Notes under the pieces: generated by a model
What the model was told of the DNA's origin: nothing
The model's input: the letters and a program-made list of their open reading frames with translations, nothing else
The model's database searches: none
Made by a program: the position numbers and the translations under genes
NCBI GenBank assembly: GCA_010093605.1
Contig: MU004184.1
Span: 1,011,897-1,075,896, forward strand
Origin: Lophium mytilinum
Lineage: Eukaryota; Ascomycota; Dothideomycetes; Mytilinidiales; Mytilinidiaceae
Direction of reading: 5' to 3'
DNA length: 64,000 nt
Shown here: in pieces, positions 44,579 through 56,234 of the stretch
Layout of the letters: each line of letters starts with the position of its first letter
Position numbering within the stretch: the first letter of the stretch is position 1

Positions 44579-45720
44579 ATGGTCCATACCGAAGAATCTC
44601 TGCAGTTGCCTCGTGATTTCGAAGGTCAACTCTTTCGTTGGAACTATCAATTGCATCGCTAATTGAAGATAGGCTTCGGAGAAGGATCTCACGATTGCAA
44701 ATGGCCCAATGGCGCGCGCATCGCGATTTCCTTCATTCTGAACTATGAGGAAGGCGGCGAGCGGAACATTGCCGATGGCGATGAGTACTCAGAGCCTTAT
44801 TTATGGGAGAAAGGCACATCTGGAGGCATCAAAACCGGCGCGCGTTATCTCAATGCGGAACAAGATTTTGAAGTAGGACTGACGCTCTATCATTCGAAAT
44901 GGCACTGACTCGGGCTGCAGTACGGGAGCCGAATTGGCTGCTGGAGAATTATGAGGCTTTTCAAGGAGCTTGGGTGGCAAATCACAATCTATGCCATAGC
45001 GCAGGCAATGGAAAGGAATCCTAAATTCGCCAAAGCATGCATACGGGAGGGACATGAAATTGCAGCACACGGTATATCAATCGTCTTCCCATCATTGTTA
45101 TACTCAAGCTTATTTAGTGCTATTTAGGCCTGCGCTGGCTCGAGTTCTGGGACTACAGCCTCGAAGACGACAAGAAATACATCAAAGACACATGCCTCGC
45201 GCTCAAAGCCGCGACTGGAGAGATGCCTGTAGGATTCTACTTCGGACGCGGCACCCCTCAAACCCACGCACTCGCCCCAATCGTCTTCAAAGAGATGGAT
45301 ACACCTCTCCTCTACTCCTCTGAATGCTATAACGACGATGTGCCATACTGGATCGATCTACCGTGGGAAGCAGAGCTGCCAGAAGCCCAGCGCGAGGGCA
45401 TGCTACTTGTGCCGTACAACTACGACTGCAATGACGGGAAGTTTCACATGGCTCCAGGTTTCATGACTTCCGCTGGGCAAACGTACGAGAGCTACTTGAA
45501 GAGCACTTTTGATATGCTATATCGCGAGGGCGGGAAGATGATGAATGTGCCGATGCACTCTCGCATCTTAGGAAAGCCGGGGAGGGCGGAGGCGCTGCGG
45601 AACTTTTTGAAGTATGTATCGGAGAAGGAAGGGGTCTGGGTGACTACAAGGCGAGACATTGCGAAGCACTACAGGGCGACATTCCCGTACAAACCTGGTA
45701 GTCGGGCTGGTGGTGCATGA
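44579..45720 (+). CDS. PuuE-type polysaccharide-deacetylase-fold hydrolase (allantoinase-like), 329 aa
   Basis: Four exons: 44579-44624, 44673-44872, 44921-45071 and 45128-45720. Splicing yields LQLPRDFEGFGEGSHDCKWPNGARIAISFILNYEEGGERN, the hallmark N-terminus of the PuuE branch of the NodB/CE4 fold, then YGSRIGCWRIMRLF, EGHEIAAHGLRWLEFW (metal-site region with His), and FYFGRGTPQTH. The C-terminal PMHSRILGKPGRAEALRNFLKYV block is also typical. Characterised relatives are metal-independent allantoinases and related amidohydrolases. Starts and stops are intact and length is normal. With the amidase and an amino-acid permease next door it may serve nitrogen salvage. Confidence 0.88.
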
Positions 45721-46343
45721 TCCAGATCTCACGAAAACGATGAATACACGCCCAGGCCTGGGCAAGAGGTGCTAATTCGACCAATAACACAAATAACACG
45801 TACCAAAAGTCTAAAGTTCACCTTGGGATACACGTCAAATGCTCTCATAGCCATCGGTAACTTTTATACCTAGTGCCTGGCATGTCAACGCTAGCTTATC
45901 GACACTATCAGGGCTGACGGGACCAAACACCATACGCCACTAGCCGGCCGCTGAGCTACCCTGTCGATCGCCGGTTCCCACATGTTTCCCGGGGTGCTAC
46001 CGCGCCTATTATGACTGCACTCACGCTGCCAGAGATAAGCCATCTGCCGACTTTCACGACTCGGTCGTTTCCCGTCGGAAGCACGTATGCTGTCCCGATG
46101 TCTTCTCACGCATTGTATGGACAGCGAGCACGATTGTGTGACGCGGGACCCTGACTATGATACCGATGCCCCAGCGTGGGAGGTCCAGGCCTGCTAGCCA
46201 CAGGATTGAAACACCTAAACCATCCGCTTGGGACGGAGAGGTGGGAGGATGATCTCTATATATTCGTTGTGGGGCTCCGCTACTTCCCAACCTCAACTCT
46301 CCATTCTCAAGTCAAATTTGGTTCTAAGCCATTGGTATTCAAG
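45721..46343. other. Intergenic, promoter of amino-acid transporter
   Basis: No gene is supported. A TCTATATATTC box lies at about 46254-46264, some 80 bp before the transporter start. Confidence 0.45.
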
Positions 46344-48193
46344 ATGGCCGACGAGAAAAACGCAATCCACTCTGCGGCACCTAGCTCCCCCACTCACTCC
46401 AAGGAGTATGCCATTGGCGACACTGAGGCTGTGGTGTTTGATGATGATGATGAGCATGAGGTCTTCAAGAAGAATACGGATGGTGTGAACTTCAGGACTG
46501 TGGGATGGGTGAGGGCGAGTGTGATCTTTTTGAAGAGTGGGTTGGGATCTGACCTTCGTCCCGAATTCAAAAGCTGATATCGTAATACAGTCATCTTCGC
46601 AACTGGTGTCCTGGGTATCCCCTCCGCTATGTATTCGCTGGGTACGACATCCCCCCCAACTTCGACGCTTGAGAAGATCTAGAACTGATGTTGTGGAACA
46701 GGTGCTGTGGGTGGTGCGCTAAGCGTAATTGGATGGGGAGCGCTGAATACATGTTAGCATTACCTATGACTCCGAACTTTCTACTAGATCTCAGGACTGA
46801 CATACGAATCCAGACACGGCCGTGGTCCAAGGCGACTTTCGCAACAATCACCCAGGCTGCCATAGCATCGCCGATATGGCGAAAGTGCTTGGGGGAACGG
46901 CACTCAAAGAAGTAACTGGGGCTCTATTCATCATTGCGTAAGTCCTTCAAACCTCCAAGCACATCGCCTCCATGATGCGTACAGATCCTGATCAGTTTTT
47001 CAGCTACGTCCTCTGCACTGGCTCCGGCATCTTAGGTGTCTCTATCGGCCTCAACGCTCTCTCAACCCACGCCGCCTGCTCCGTCTGGTGGTCCTTCCTA
47101 GCCACAGTTGTAGTCATGGCCGCCGCCTCCGTACGGACATTCCACAAAGTCGCCTGGTTAACATGGGCTGGCTTCGCCTCGATCTTCACCGCTGTATTCA
47201 TTGTTGTGTAAGTTGTTCCCCCAACGTTTCCCTCTCCCATTCCACCACCACCCCCCCTATCGCCCGCCCCTAAAGCTCTCTCCTAACCCACACCCCCAGC
47301 ATCGGCGTCACAACCCGCGACCGCCCCGCCTCCGCCCCCCAATCCGGCCCCTACGACTTCGGCTACCACGTCATCGCCTACCCAACCTTCGCGGCCGGCA
47401 TGACGGCCTCCGCGACCATCTTCGTCTCTTCCGCGGGCACCTCCGCCTTCCTCCCCGTGATTTCTGAAATGCGCCAACCGAAAGACTACCGCAAAGCCCT
47501 CTTCGCCTGCATGGGAATCGTTCAAGCCGCATACCTCTCCTTCTCGCTCGTCGTCTACAAATGGTGCGGCAAATGGGTCTCGAACCCCTCCCTCGGCTCC
47601 GCCGGCCCCGTGATCAAGAAAGTCGCCTACGGCATCGGCCTCGTCGGCCTCATCGTCAGCGCATGCCTATACCTCCACGTCGCTGCGAAATACATGTTCG
47701 TGCGCATCCTCCGCAATAGTAAGCACCTGCAAGCCAACACGGTCGTGCATTGGTCCGTGTGGCTGGGCTGCACCCTCGGGCTCGCGTCGCTCGCGTTTAT
47801 CTTGGCTGAGGCGATCCCGATTTTCAGCTATTTGCTGGCGTTGACGGGGAGTATTTGCTTTGCGCCGCTGGCGATTATGCTGCCGGGGTGGTTGTGGATT
47901 CACGATCATGGGAGCTGGAGGAGGGGGGGAGTGGCGAAGATGGTGGTGTATTATTTGCATTTTTTGATGATTGCGATTGGTGCGTTTTTGTGTGTGGGTG
48001 GGACGTATGGGACGGTGTTGGCGATCAAGGCGGCGTATGCTAATGGGACGGTTGGTGAGTGTTCCCGTATTCCCCTCAATCTCTTTCTTTCTTTTCTAGG
48101 GGAAACTTCCTTGGTTTTAGGGCTGAAGATGCTAACGTTCATACAGGCACCGCGTTCGCTTGCGCGGATAACTCGAACTCGGTTGCGCACTAG
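46344..48193 (+). CDS. AAAP-family amino-acid transporter, 474 aa
   Basis: Seven exons: 46344-46536, 46591-46641, 46702-46752, 46814-46937, 47004-47207, 47300-48054 and 48147-48193; two of them are only 51 bp, but all frames join. The protein begins with an acidic cytosolic tail (VFDDDDEHEVF), then NFRTVGWVRASVIFLKIIFATGVLGIPSAMYSLGAVGGALSVIGWGALNTY, the conserved first helices of the fungal AAAP neutral amino-acid permeases (MTR-like). About 11 membrane helices follow, including SSAGTSAFLPVISEMRQPKDYRKAL. It imports amino acids by proton coupling at the plasma membrane. The short last exon encodes a Cys/Asn tail. Confidence 0.9.
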
Positions 48194-48254
48194 AATCTCC
48201 TGGATCGCAGCGTCTAGATTATATAGAAACGACACCTAGAGTAATAGACCACGC

Positions 48255-50217
48255 TTAACGCGTGCTTCCGCACAGCTCCCGGCTACGATTCGCACGTGCT
48301 TCGTCGACCCATTCCTCGTTAACCCCGATGTGCAACCCCATCGCCATCCCGCTCGCTTGGTGCCACAGCAGATGACAGTGCAGCATCCATATCCCCGGGT
48401 TATCCGCCAGGAACCTAATCACCACGTAACCCCGCCTAGGTATAAAAACCGTGTCTTTCTTCACCGGGTTCACGAGATTCACTACCCCACCCGGTGGCTC
48501 GCTCCTGTCGAACGGGTTGTAGCTTCCGTAGCTCATAGTGGTGTCGAGGTCCGCGGCGTAGGTTGAGAGCACCCAGAAGTCGTGACCGTGGAGGTGGAAG
48601 GGGTGGCCGCCGTCGTCGAGGTTGTTGATGACAAGGTCGATGGTTTGAGGGTGTTCAGGAGTGGAGGGGAGGAAGGGGACGAATTGGTTGGAGTCCCATT
48701 GGGAGCGAGGGAGGGAGAGGAGGGGAAAAGGTGGGCTGGATTGGGGTTTGTGGCTTGTGTGGTTCATGAAGCCGTGGGGGATGTTGGAGAGGCGGGATAA
48801 TTTGAGGGTGGTGGTGTAGACGACGAGAGTATGGTCGCCGGTGAGTGGTAGGGCGGTGGGTAGGTGGGTGGATTTTAGAAGTTGGATATCGATAGTGGGT
48901 TTTACGCGTTGGGAAGGGCGATTTGCTGTTTCCGTTTGGGAGTCTGTGGAGATGATGACTGGGTAGATGTGGGTTGCGGCAAGTGCGAGATTGGGATATC
49001 TGAAGCTGTCGTCGTCTAGGGCGATCTCTAGGGTGTATTGCTGCTTATTGGTCGGTCGCCACGACATGAGAATGTCTAATCGCTCTCCAGGATGCAGAAC
49101 ACCGACTCCGCGAGCAGGACCTTGGACGTCGATTGGATGGCCACCATCGACAGTGATCGGTGTCAGAGAAGCTCCGGATAAGCGTAGACTGATGCCCGCG
49201 AGGGATCCTGTGTTGATGACTCGATAGCGATACCGCTTTGAAGTATTCGTGCTGATGAATGGAGAATGCTCGGGGAAAATTGATATGCAGTCGACGGGCC
49301 GGGCAGGGACAGCGAGTGAGCAATTATACGCGCCGAGGCCATTGATGAGGAGGGAGTCTGGGACAGGCTCCATGCCATAAGACCCTGAAGGCGTTAGCTC
49401 AAAGCTGGTACTTGTATCCAATACACTTACCCGCTCGCATGTACCACTTGAGCACGTCCTCAGCAGGACGATGATACCAATCACCAATCATAAGCACACG
49501 GTCCTCATCGTATGAATGAGTAACAGTGGTTTCTATATCTACCGGCTCATGCACAATCAAAGCTCCATAAAGCCCATCTGCTCGTTGAACTTGCTCATGA
49601 GCATGATACCAGAATGTGCCATGCTGGCCAGAGATTGGGATAGTGTACGTGAACGTCGATCCAGGAGGAATCGGGCACTGGGTCATTCCAATGGCACCAT
49701 CGTATTCAGCATGATTTCGCATGTGCAGCCCATGCCAATGGATAGACAGCCCTTCATCTTCTAACGCGTTCTCGACATGAATGATGAAAGTATCGCCGGA
49801 TCGCGATTCTAGCGTTGGCCCAGGGAATAGTCCATTGATGAGATATACTTTCTTGGCCACGCCGTCAGGCCGTCTTATTTCAGAGGTCACTGTCCAGTTA
49901 TGATACTTTATCTTCGGAGATCGTGATTGATGGGCCTGGGGATTCAAGACTAGGTCCAGTGGTCGTCGATGCTCGAGAGATGTCTCAATTGCTCCTAGGA
50001 CCGGAGCCTGTGGATAACTTGGTCCATAATTGAGATAGGTAACAAGCACTGCCAAGATGAAGAACAGTGCAATGATACTCCGAGTGAAAAATGCCTTGTA
50101 GGATGTACCACCTTCACGATGCTGATGAGAGGACGTCGAGGAGCCAGCGCTGGGGAGGACTTCAGAACCGAGCGCAGGATGGCTCCGTCTTCGCATCTCC
50201 ATTCCTCCGCCCTCCAT
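48255..50217 (-). CDS. Membrane-anchored multicopper oxidase (laccase-like), 638 aa
   Basis: Exons 50217-49431 and 49384-48255, joined across a 46-bp intron with GTAAGT donor and GCTAAC branch. Residues 1-45 are polar, then SIIALFFILAVLVTYL is a signal anchor, so the catalytic part faces outward as a type II membrane protein. All four copper motifs are present: HWHGLH, WYHAHEQ, HPFHLHGHDFWV and HCHLLWHQASGM. The sequence lacks a cleaved laccase signal peptide and the final axial residue region reads GMAMGL. It probably oxidises phenols, pigments or metal ions at the cell surface; substrate unknown. It shares a promoter with a membrane-anchored phosphoesterase. Confidence 0.9.
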
Positions 50218-50598
50218 CCATGGGGTCTCATTGACTTCTCATATGAGGAGCCAAATACAAGGAGCGTGGCCGTCTTTGTGCGATTAGGGCGTCATTGTGT
50301 GGTGAAGCAACTCCGCCACGGGGAAATACGCCTCGTCTTATTGGCCGCGTCACCTAGTTCCATCGACGTGCATCCATATCGAACCATGGCATCAGCACTC
50401 TTCCAGGCCTCTTTCGCCTCGACCCTTTAGGATGGTGCTGCCACACAAACTCCAACACGTTTAGCAAAGCAAACCTCCCACTCGCAGCGCTGTCACGCAG
50501 CTTCCGCACGCTGCCGACCTTGTGCGACCTCGACGTCGTCCCAACCGTGTCACGACGCAACAGCATGCACAGCGTGAATTAACTGTGGTAGAGCTACG
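50218..50598. promoter_or_regulatory. Shared bidirectional promoter, multicopper oxidase and phosphoesterase
   Basis: 381 bp between two divergent start codons. No clear TATA box; co-regulation of the pair is an inference from geometry. Confidence 0.45.
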
Positions 50599-52679
50599 AT
50601 GGAGTCCACTTCTACCTCTTCTTTCGCGCGCTGGCGACGGCGTTTGCTTGTCGCAGCTTCTTCGATCATTATCTTCATTCTCGTAGTCCTAATGTTGCCG
50701 CAAGTCCACAACGCCCCGCCTCCGGCTTTCAATATCGGGCATCCATCCCTCCCGCTCACTGGATCATTGAAAGATGTGAATCATGTGGTCTTGTTTATGC
50801 AAGAGAATCGTGCTTTCGATCATGTAAGTGAGATTTTCTTGCTTCCATGAAGTGATATGTCACGTGATCTTGATAGAGCTAACATCATATCAGTACTTTG
50901 GCTCAATGGCTGGCATACGGGGTTACTCTGATCCCAATGTTCAAGTCAATGCCGATCGTCCCGTGTGGTACCAAGGTGTTGATACCTCGCTCTCGGATGA
51001 CACAGATCACCTGCTTCCATGGTATTTGAACCATCTCGGCGGCAGCTGGCCTGAAGCTTCTCAGTGTATGGTTGCTGGAGAAAATGGATGGCATGGTAAA
51101 ATACGTTATATCCAGGGACCCGCCCATTGCTTATTCCTTCCTAGAAAACCAAGGTGCCCTGAATGGAGGCCTCAACAATCTCTGGGCTCTCAACAACACT
51201 CCATGGAGTTGGGGCCATTTCAAGCGGGACGAGCTTCCAGTCCATTTTGGCATTGCAGAGGGATGGACGGTCGCCGATATGTACCAGGAATCCGTAATAG
51301 CAATGACGAATCCCAACCGCGTCTCCTGGGTAAGCGGCTCCATCAACGCCCCAGGCTCTCCTCAAACTCTGGACCAAGGCGGCGTCACTATCGACAATAA
51401 CGAAACACCCGGCTGCGAAGGCGACCACCTAAATTGTTACCCCCTAAAATGGAAAACAGTCCCAGAATACTACCAAGACGCCGGCGTCTCCTGGCAAGTC
51501 TACCAAGACCGCAATAACTTCGACGACAACCCCTTCGCCTGGTTCTGGCAGTACCAAACTGCACTCCCTTGGCAGCCCCTTTCCACTCGCGGCGTCTCTT
51601 TCCTCCATTCCCTTGATGCTTTCTACGCTGATGCTCTGGCTGGCACACTACCCCAAGTCTCGTATATTATCGGTCCCGAACAACTAAGTGAGCACCCGCC
51701 CTACCAACCCAAAGACGGCGCCTGGCTCCAGAAAAAAGTCGTCGATGCCGTCACCAAAGGCGCCAGCTACAACGACACCGTCCTCATAATTTCCTACGAC
51801 GAGACCGGCGGCTGGGGTGATCACGTGACGCCCTACCACTCCCCGGAAAACACACAGGGCGAATGGATGAAAGACCCCTACGGCAACCTCGGCGACGTCT
51901 ACACCGGCCCCGGCTTTCGCGTACCGTTCTACATCGTCTCCCCCTGGACTCGCGGCGGTCACGTCTTCACCGAGCACGCAGATCACATCTCGCAGATCAA
52001 ATTCGTGGAGAAGTGGCTAGAGACGAAGGGATTCAACGTAACCTCCGACCAGGTCCCACCGTGGCGCAGAGAGCACATGTCAGACCTACTTAACGCCTTC
52101 GACTTCTCGCACCCTGATTTCTCGCTGCCTGAGATACCGGAGGCAGACACCCCGAGTAAGGACTTCTGGGGTCGGTACGACGGCTACGCGAAATGTGAAG
52201 CTAAGTTCCCCGAAAACCGGCCGCCGGTGCCGTATGGCCGGCAATCAGAAAAGGGCTCGCTGGTCTCCGAGGAAGGGTTCAAGAAAGTCCGCGGCCAGCT
52301 TACCGAGGGGCGGTATCTCGTCTTCGAAGCCTTTGGGTGGGCGGTAACGAACAAAGACGGCCGAGTGGGTGTGTCGCGGGCGTCGGCTAGGCATGAGAAG
52401 AAGGCGCAGCGGTGGGTTGTGCATCAGGACGCGCCCGCGTCGGATGTTTTCACGGTGAGTAGTGCTGCGGATGGGCTGTTTATTGGGGAAGGGTTAGAGT
52501 TGGTGGAGGGAGAGAGGGAGGCGCAGAAGCTGAGGTTCACGAATCTGGGGAACGGGCTTGGGTATGCTATCTGGACTAGCGATGGAAATCCGATCAGCCT
52601 TACTAAGGACGGGAGGATAGGGTTTGATGGGAAGGGTGGGTTCGGGTTTGCTGTGTTCAGTGTTACGTATCGGGAATGA
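50599..52679 (+). CDS. Phospholipase C / acid phosphatase-type phosphoesterase, membrane-anchored, 653 aa
   Basis: Exons 50599-50823, 50894-51095 and 51145-52679, all in frame after splicing. The N-terminus has basic residues then LLVAASSIIIFILVVLML, an uncleaved signal anchor or signal peptide. The phosphoesterase family (bacterial non-haemolytic PLC, fungal PLC) is shown by NHVVLFMQENRAFDHYFGSMAG, ENGWHENQGALNGGLNNLW, NPNRVSWVSGS, VPEYYQDAGVSWQVYQD, SYDETGGWGDHV and FRVPFYIVSPWTRGGHVFTEHADHISQIKFVEKWL. The C-terminus carries one PLC-type beta domain (YLVFEAFGWAVTN...). It cleaves phospholipid head groups or phosphate esters outside the cell. Normal length; no damage seen. Confidence 0.9.
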
Positions 52680-53168
52680 TTGGGTTGATGTAGGTAAGGG
52701 TTTGTTCGCCTTTTTCTATACCCTCTCGTGGCTTGGGTACTTCTGGCGATCTGGCGCAGTCGGAGGGAATGGAGATCGGCACCGTAGTGTTGTGGATGTT
52801 TTCCGTGCGAAGTTCTCTTCGTTCCTTCGTCACATTTTGAGAATTGCGGTGGTGGGGGGTGGGTATAGTCTATTCAAGCAATCCATTGCCATCGCTGCGG
52901 ACTAGCCGTGATGTGTGTTGGCGTAATTCTCCGCTTGACGCTCCATGGAAGCTAGGGTAATCTAACATACAAGGAAAGGAAGAAGGATATGGTACAGGTA
53001 TTCGTAAGAAATCGGGGAAAGGGTAAGGAGGGATGAAAAGAACAAAGACAGGGAAGAGTTAGGGTATCATGGAACGCCGGACAGAAGAATAAGGAGATAT
53101 ATGGGGACATCCGTGGGTTTAAAGAAATAAGGGGACGAAGAAACAGGGTAAGGATGAACGCATGAGAC
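52680..53168. other. Intergenic, convergent 3' flanks
   Basis: No gene is supported. Purine-rich on the plus strand (52970-53160), which is the 3' end of the minus-strand neighbour. Confidence 0.4.
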
Positions 53169-53645
53169 CTAGGTCTCGGGCATGTTGAAATATGTTTTCA
53201 CAACCCCCGCAGCCTTCGCCCGACGAACAGTCTCCGTTTGAGCCCACTGATATTCCTTGAGTTCTCTAGTGAGTTTTTTACACCCCCGCTCTTCAAGAGG
53301 AACGCCAGGGTTCAATTTGTCAGTACATCCACACAACTTTCCCTTATCTTTTCCAGCGCATCCATGTTTCTGTATACCGCGCGAGGTCTCCTCCATATCA
53401 AGATTCAATGTTTCGAAGTCCTCGAGGTCGTCGCCGCATTCGTGTTCTTCGTTACTGCCGCGAGCCCAAGCTGTCCATTTCTTGCAGCGCCACACATGGT
53501 TTACCTGGACGCAATTACATTTGAAATGTATTTCATAGATCATGCATCTGTCGTCATATCGCTCCACCATGTAATGAGGGACGCATAAGTTGTCTACCTC
53601 TAACACCTTGAAAGGTATGGGTGCAGGTGCGGTTGGTGGAGACAT
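53169..53645 (-). CDS. Small cysteine-rich CxC protein, 158 aa, family member 3
   Basis: The frame is open to 53954, but a TATATAA box with an upstream CAAAGC lies inside that extension (53879-53910), so the ATG at 53645 (MSPPTAPAP) is chosen as start, 235 bp downstream of TATA, a distance like that of the relatives at 37.0 and 38.4 kb. Cysteines: LCVPHYM, RCMIYE, KCNC, WRCKKW, EHECGD, HGCAGKD, KLCGC and RGCKK, followed by a charged helix ending AKAAGVV. The C-x-C plus spaced Cys plus basic helix plan matches family members 1 and 2. No signal peptide. Possible metal-binding or disulfide protein of unknown role. Confidence 0.65.
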   Translation of the reverse strand: MSPPTAPAPIPFKVLEVDNLCVPHYMVERYDDRCMIYEIHFKCNCVQVNHVWRCKKWTAWARGSNEEHECGDDLEDFETLNLDMEETSRGIQKHGCAGKDKGKLCGCTDKLNPGVPLEERGCKKLTRELKEYQWAQTETVRRAKAAGVVKTYFNMPET

Positions 53646-53878
53646 TGGATCTGCATTTTCAGTGAGATAAAGCTGTGATTCTCGTGAATAGTTTTGTTTC
53701 TTACAGGCGTTGGAGATGCTAGTTCTATGGTGTCGGTTGCAACTGTTGCCTTCGTAGAAGTAGGGAGCTGCGGGTGCGGTTGAGTTTGAGTTCGTCGGTA
53801 AAAATTTGGGTTCTCGTTGCCGTATTGTCGAGGATGGTAGACTGATAAGGAGGTTATTTCTACTATCGGAGCCTATCC

Positions 53879-53910
53879 TTATATACCCCATGGCCCTGTA
53901 GTATGCTTTG
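53879..53910 (-). promoter_or_regulatory. Core promoter of third cysteine-rich gene
   Basis: On the minus strand CCAAAGC is followed 19 bp later by TATATAAGGATAGG, close to the module in front of the two plus-strand family members. Confidence 0.55.
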
Positions 53911-53954
53911 GCCTCCATATGAGCTACATCATTGCTCGTGATCATCAGTTTCAT

Positions 53955-55026
53955 CTTTGTTCCCTGTGATCAGTCCTCCAAAACGTGAACTGGTCGATGG
54001 GAGGCTGAGGCGAGGGTATCAACCAGCTTTTCAGCGTCAAAGAGTATTGTAAGATGCCAGCTCTCAGATTGGTAGATTAGAGTGTTGTCTAGTTCTATCC
54101 CGGTTTCATGACGGGTCACAGTACCCACTCAGAGGAAATGCGAAATGGTTGCTGGGAGGTCAAAGCGCGAATGATGACCGACCTTTAGAGTCCCGAAACA
54201 CAACTAAAGTATGTGACTCTTTGCAACAGTTTGACGTCTTCCCCCGTGATCTTGACAGAGACAATTTCGTTCGCTACGCTAAGTGCTGAATGGCGGAAGT
54301 GTTCAGTTGGAGGTCGGGGCGCGGATTTTGAGCGATTAAAAATAACCGAAACGCGTTGCGGGATTGCAATTTGCTTGCTATCCATGAATCGCACCCTTCT
54401 GATAGCCTCACTGAGGGACAGAGTGGTCGTATCGAGGCAGTGGTGGTTCAATGCTTCGTGGTTGGGCTGCGGGGCTGGAGTATGACACCCCCGATGACTC
54501 GAAATATGGTAGAATCATCGGATATTGGGGCATTGGTCGGGTTTTAAATTGCCCACCGGTCAATCTTAGAGTTCTGATCATCATAAGGACCGCTTGTTAG
54601 GGGTTTTCAAATTGAAACCGTCATAGTCGTAGGCACAGCCAACGGAGACGTGAAGGTACGATATCAGAGCTTGTAGAATAGGGTATTTATCTATGGGCCA
54701 AGGAACAAAACCCATTGGTCTGATACAAAGTAAGGAAATATAAGGAAATCTAAGATGAAAACCCATTTGGGCCAGCCAGTACCATCCAACCCGCCGCACT
54801 CCCTCTCGGTATAAGAAGTTTAAAAGACAGTGCAAGATAAGCACAGTAACCAAAGCCGAACCATAGAAGCCAGATATCCAAAAAAAAAAAAAAAAAAAAA
54901 AAAAATAAGGTGCCCCGATCACTCAACGGACGCCCCTTTGCAGTAACCAAGCCCGCAATGTTCGAAATTTCGAACAGACATGCCTGAACCATGTACCACG
55001 AAGAAACCCCTCAGTAGTCAAACCGC
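53955..55026. other. Intergenic with long poly(A) run
   Basis: No gene is supported. A homopolymer of 26 A on the plus strand (54880-54905) lies about 120 bp beyond the stop of the minus-strand gene at 55.0 kb, so it reads as poly(T) in that gene's 3' flank. Confidence 0.5.
54880..54905 (+). repeat. A26 homopolymer
   Basis: Twenty-six consecutive A. It may be a slippage-prone mononucleotide repeat or a trace of a retroposed poly(A) tail; no target duplication was found. Confidence 0.9.
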
Positions 55027-55386
55027 TTACTGATCTATCAATTTCCGTTGTTCTTCTTCAATCATCTCTGGGATAGCCACATTCAAATGACGGCCCAATG
55101 AATCTAGTTTACACAACTGCTCGACCACCTCCCCCCAACGCTTCATGATGGCATCTTCCTTCGGAGGACTCGCCCGGGGAGTGTTAGAGTTCATGTCTGC
55201 CTCCCGTTTTCTCTCTAAAAAGAGTTCGCTCTTAACAGCGCTCTCAGCAGAACAGAGTAGTGATATTACTCTCTTTGCATCATTCATGACCCGATTTTTA
55301 ACTTTGTCAGGGAGGGGCGTTTTAATGTCTTTGGTCTCATCCATGAAACGGCCGTAGGCTTTGCTTGCTTCGGATTCGCCGGCCAT
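55027..55386 (-). CDS. Small helical protein, array member 1, 119 aa
   Basis: The start is the ATG of MAGESEASKAYGR. The frame further up begins with TTG and lies next to a TTTGCAG acceptor at 55397; a GTAAGC...GCAG intron (about 55398-55449) sits in the 5' UTR. The protein is all-helical and charged (DAKRVISLLCSAESAVKSELFLERKREAD, GEVVEQLCKLDSLGRHLNVAIPEMIEEEQ), without signal or membrane segments. The promoter shares ATGACTGG-TATAAA with three further genes downstream. Function unknown. Confidence 0.6.
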   Translation of the reverse strand: MAGESEASKAYGRFMDETKDIKTPLPDKVKNRVMNDAKRVISLLCSAESAVKSELFLERKREADMNSNTPRASPPKEDAIMKRWGEVVEQLCKLDSLGRHLNVAIPEMIEEEQRKLIDQ

Positions 55387-55637
55387 TACGGAAGACGTCT
55401 GCAAACTTTGTTAGAGATCGCGCTCTGAGAAGGCGGGAGATGAGCTTACGGTTGTAGAAACAGGGTGGGATCTAAAGACCAAAGAAGGTAGTTAATTCCT
55501 ACAGTAAAAGGAGTCCTGAGGACTTCTAGCTTTAGACAGAGTAGTAGCGTGGTTGTGGAAAGAGATTAAAGCTGTGGGAAGTGGCTGAAATTCGGCTTGG
55601 AGTTGATGAAGGAAGAAAACCGTGTGGAATTCGGCAA

Positions 55638-55680
55638 TTTATATCCTAAAGCCCAGTCATACTGTGTAATGACTGTTCGC
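55638..55680 (-). promoter_or_regulatory. Promoter of array member 1 (GTCAT palindrome plus TATA)
   Basis: On the minus strand ACAGTCATTACACAGTATGACTGGGC is an inverted repeat AGTCAT/ATGACT; TATAAA follows seven bases later. The ATGACTGG box just before TATA recurs in the other array genes. Confidence 0.6.
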
Positions 55681-55699
55681 AAGATGTACCTGTCTCACA

Positions 55700-56234
55700 G
55701 CCTGACTGTTTCATGCTTATCGTGCATGTGGCTTTTCTCTAGACATGACTGCTTCCTAGATATGACGACCAGTGCGGAGGCGAAAGCGAGGAGTGGCAAA
55801 GGACTGTTTGAAGGCACGCACTAATAACAATATCAGCACTCATAGTTCAGTCATATTATGAGGTCAAGATCGACCAGTCTAGTATACTAAGTAGCAAGAG
55901 ACACGTATCTAGAATACTAAGAAGAGACAACAAGTAAACCGCCGGGGGCATCCCCATCCCCTCCCCAGCTCTATAGACATCTAGAAGAAGCCCTCTTAAC
56001 TAAAATGTTCAAAAAAGAAAGTCTATCAAATTCCCCGCTAAAAGCGCTTTCGCACAGAACTAATCGCTAAGCTGGGTAGGCAGCCACATTGGAATAGCGG
56101 CGTATCTCTTGCTGCTCTTGCCTCTCGCTCTACTTATTTGCTGAGAGTGAAGATCTCTCGGAAACGTGAACGAGGCATAGACGTTATGCGGTCCTCATAC
56201 TCTTCAAACTGGGATATCTCCTCCTTGACTGCGT
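55700..56234. other. Intergenic within the small-protein array
   Basis: No gene supported; upstream side of array member 1 and 3' flank of member 2. Confidence 0.4.

Noticed and set aside
53646-53954. Long N-terminal extension of the third cysteine-rich protein
   Set aside because: It spans the TATA box and the CAAAGC element shared with the two paralogues.
54600-54905. Poly(A)-ended segment as a SINE or processed copy
   Set aside because: No target-site duplication, no RNA polymerase III boxes and no known source sequence.
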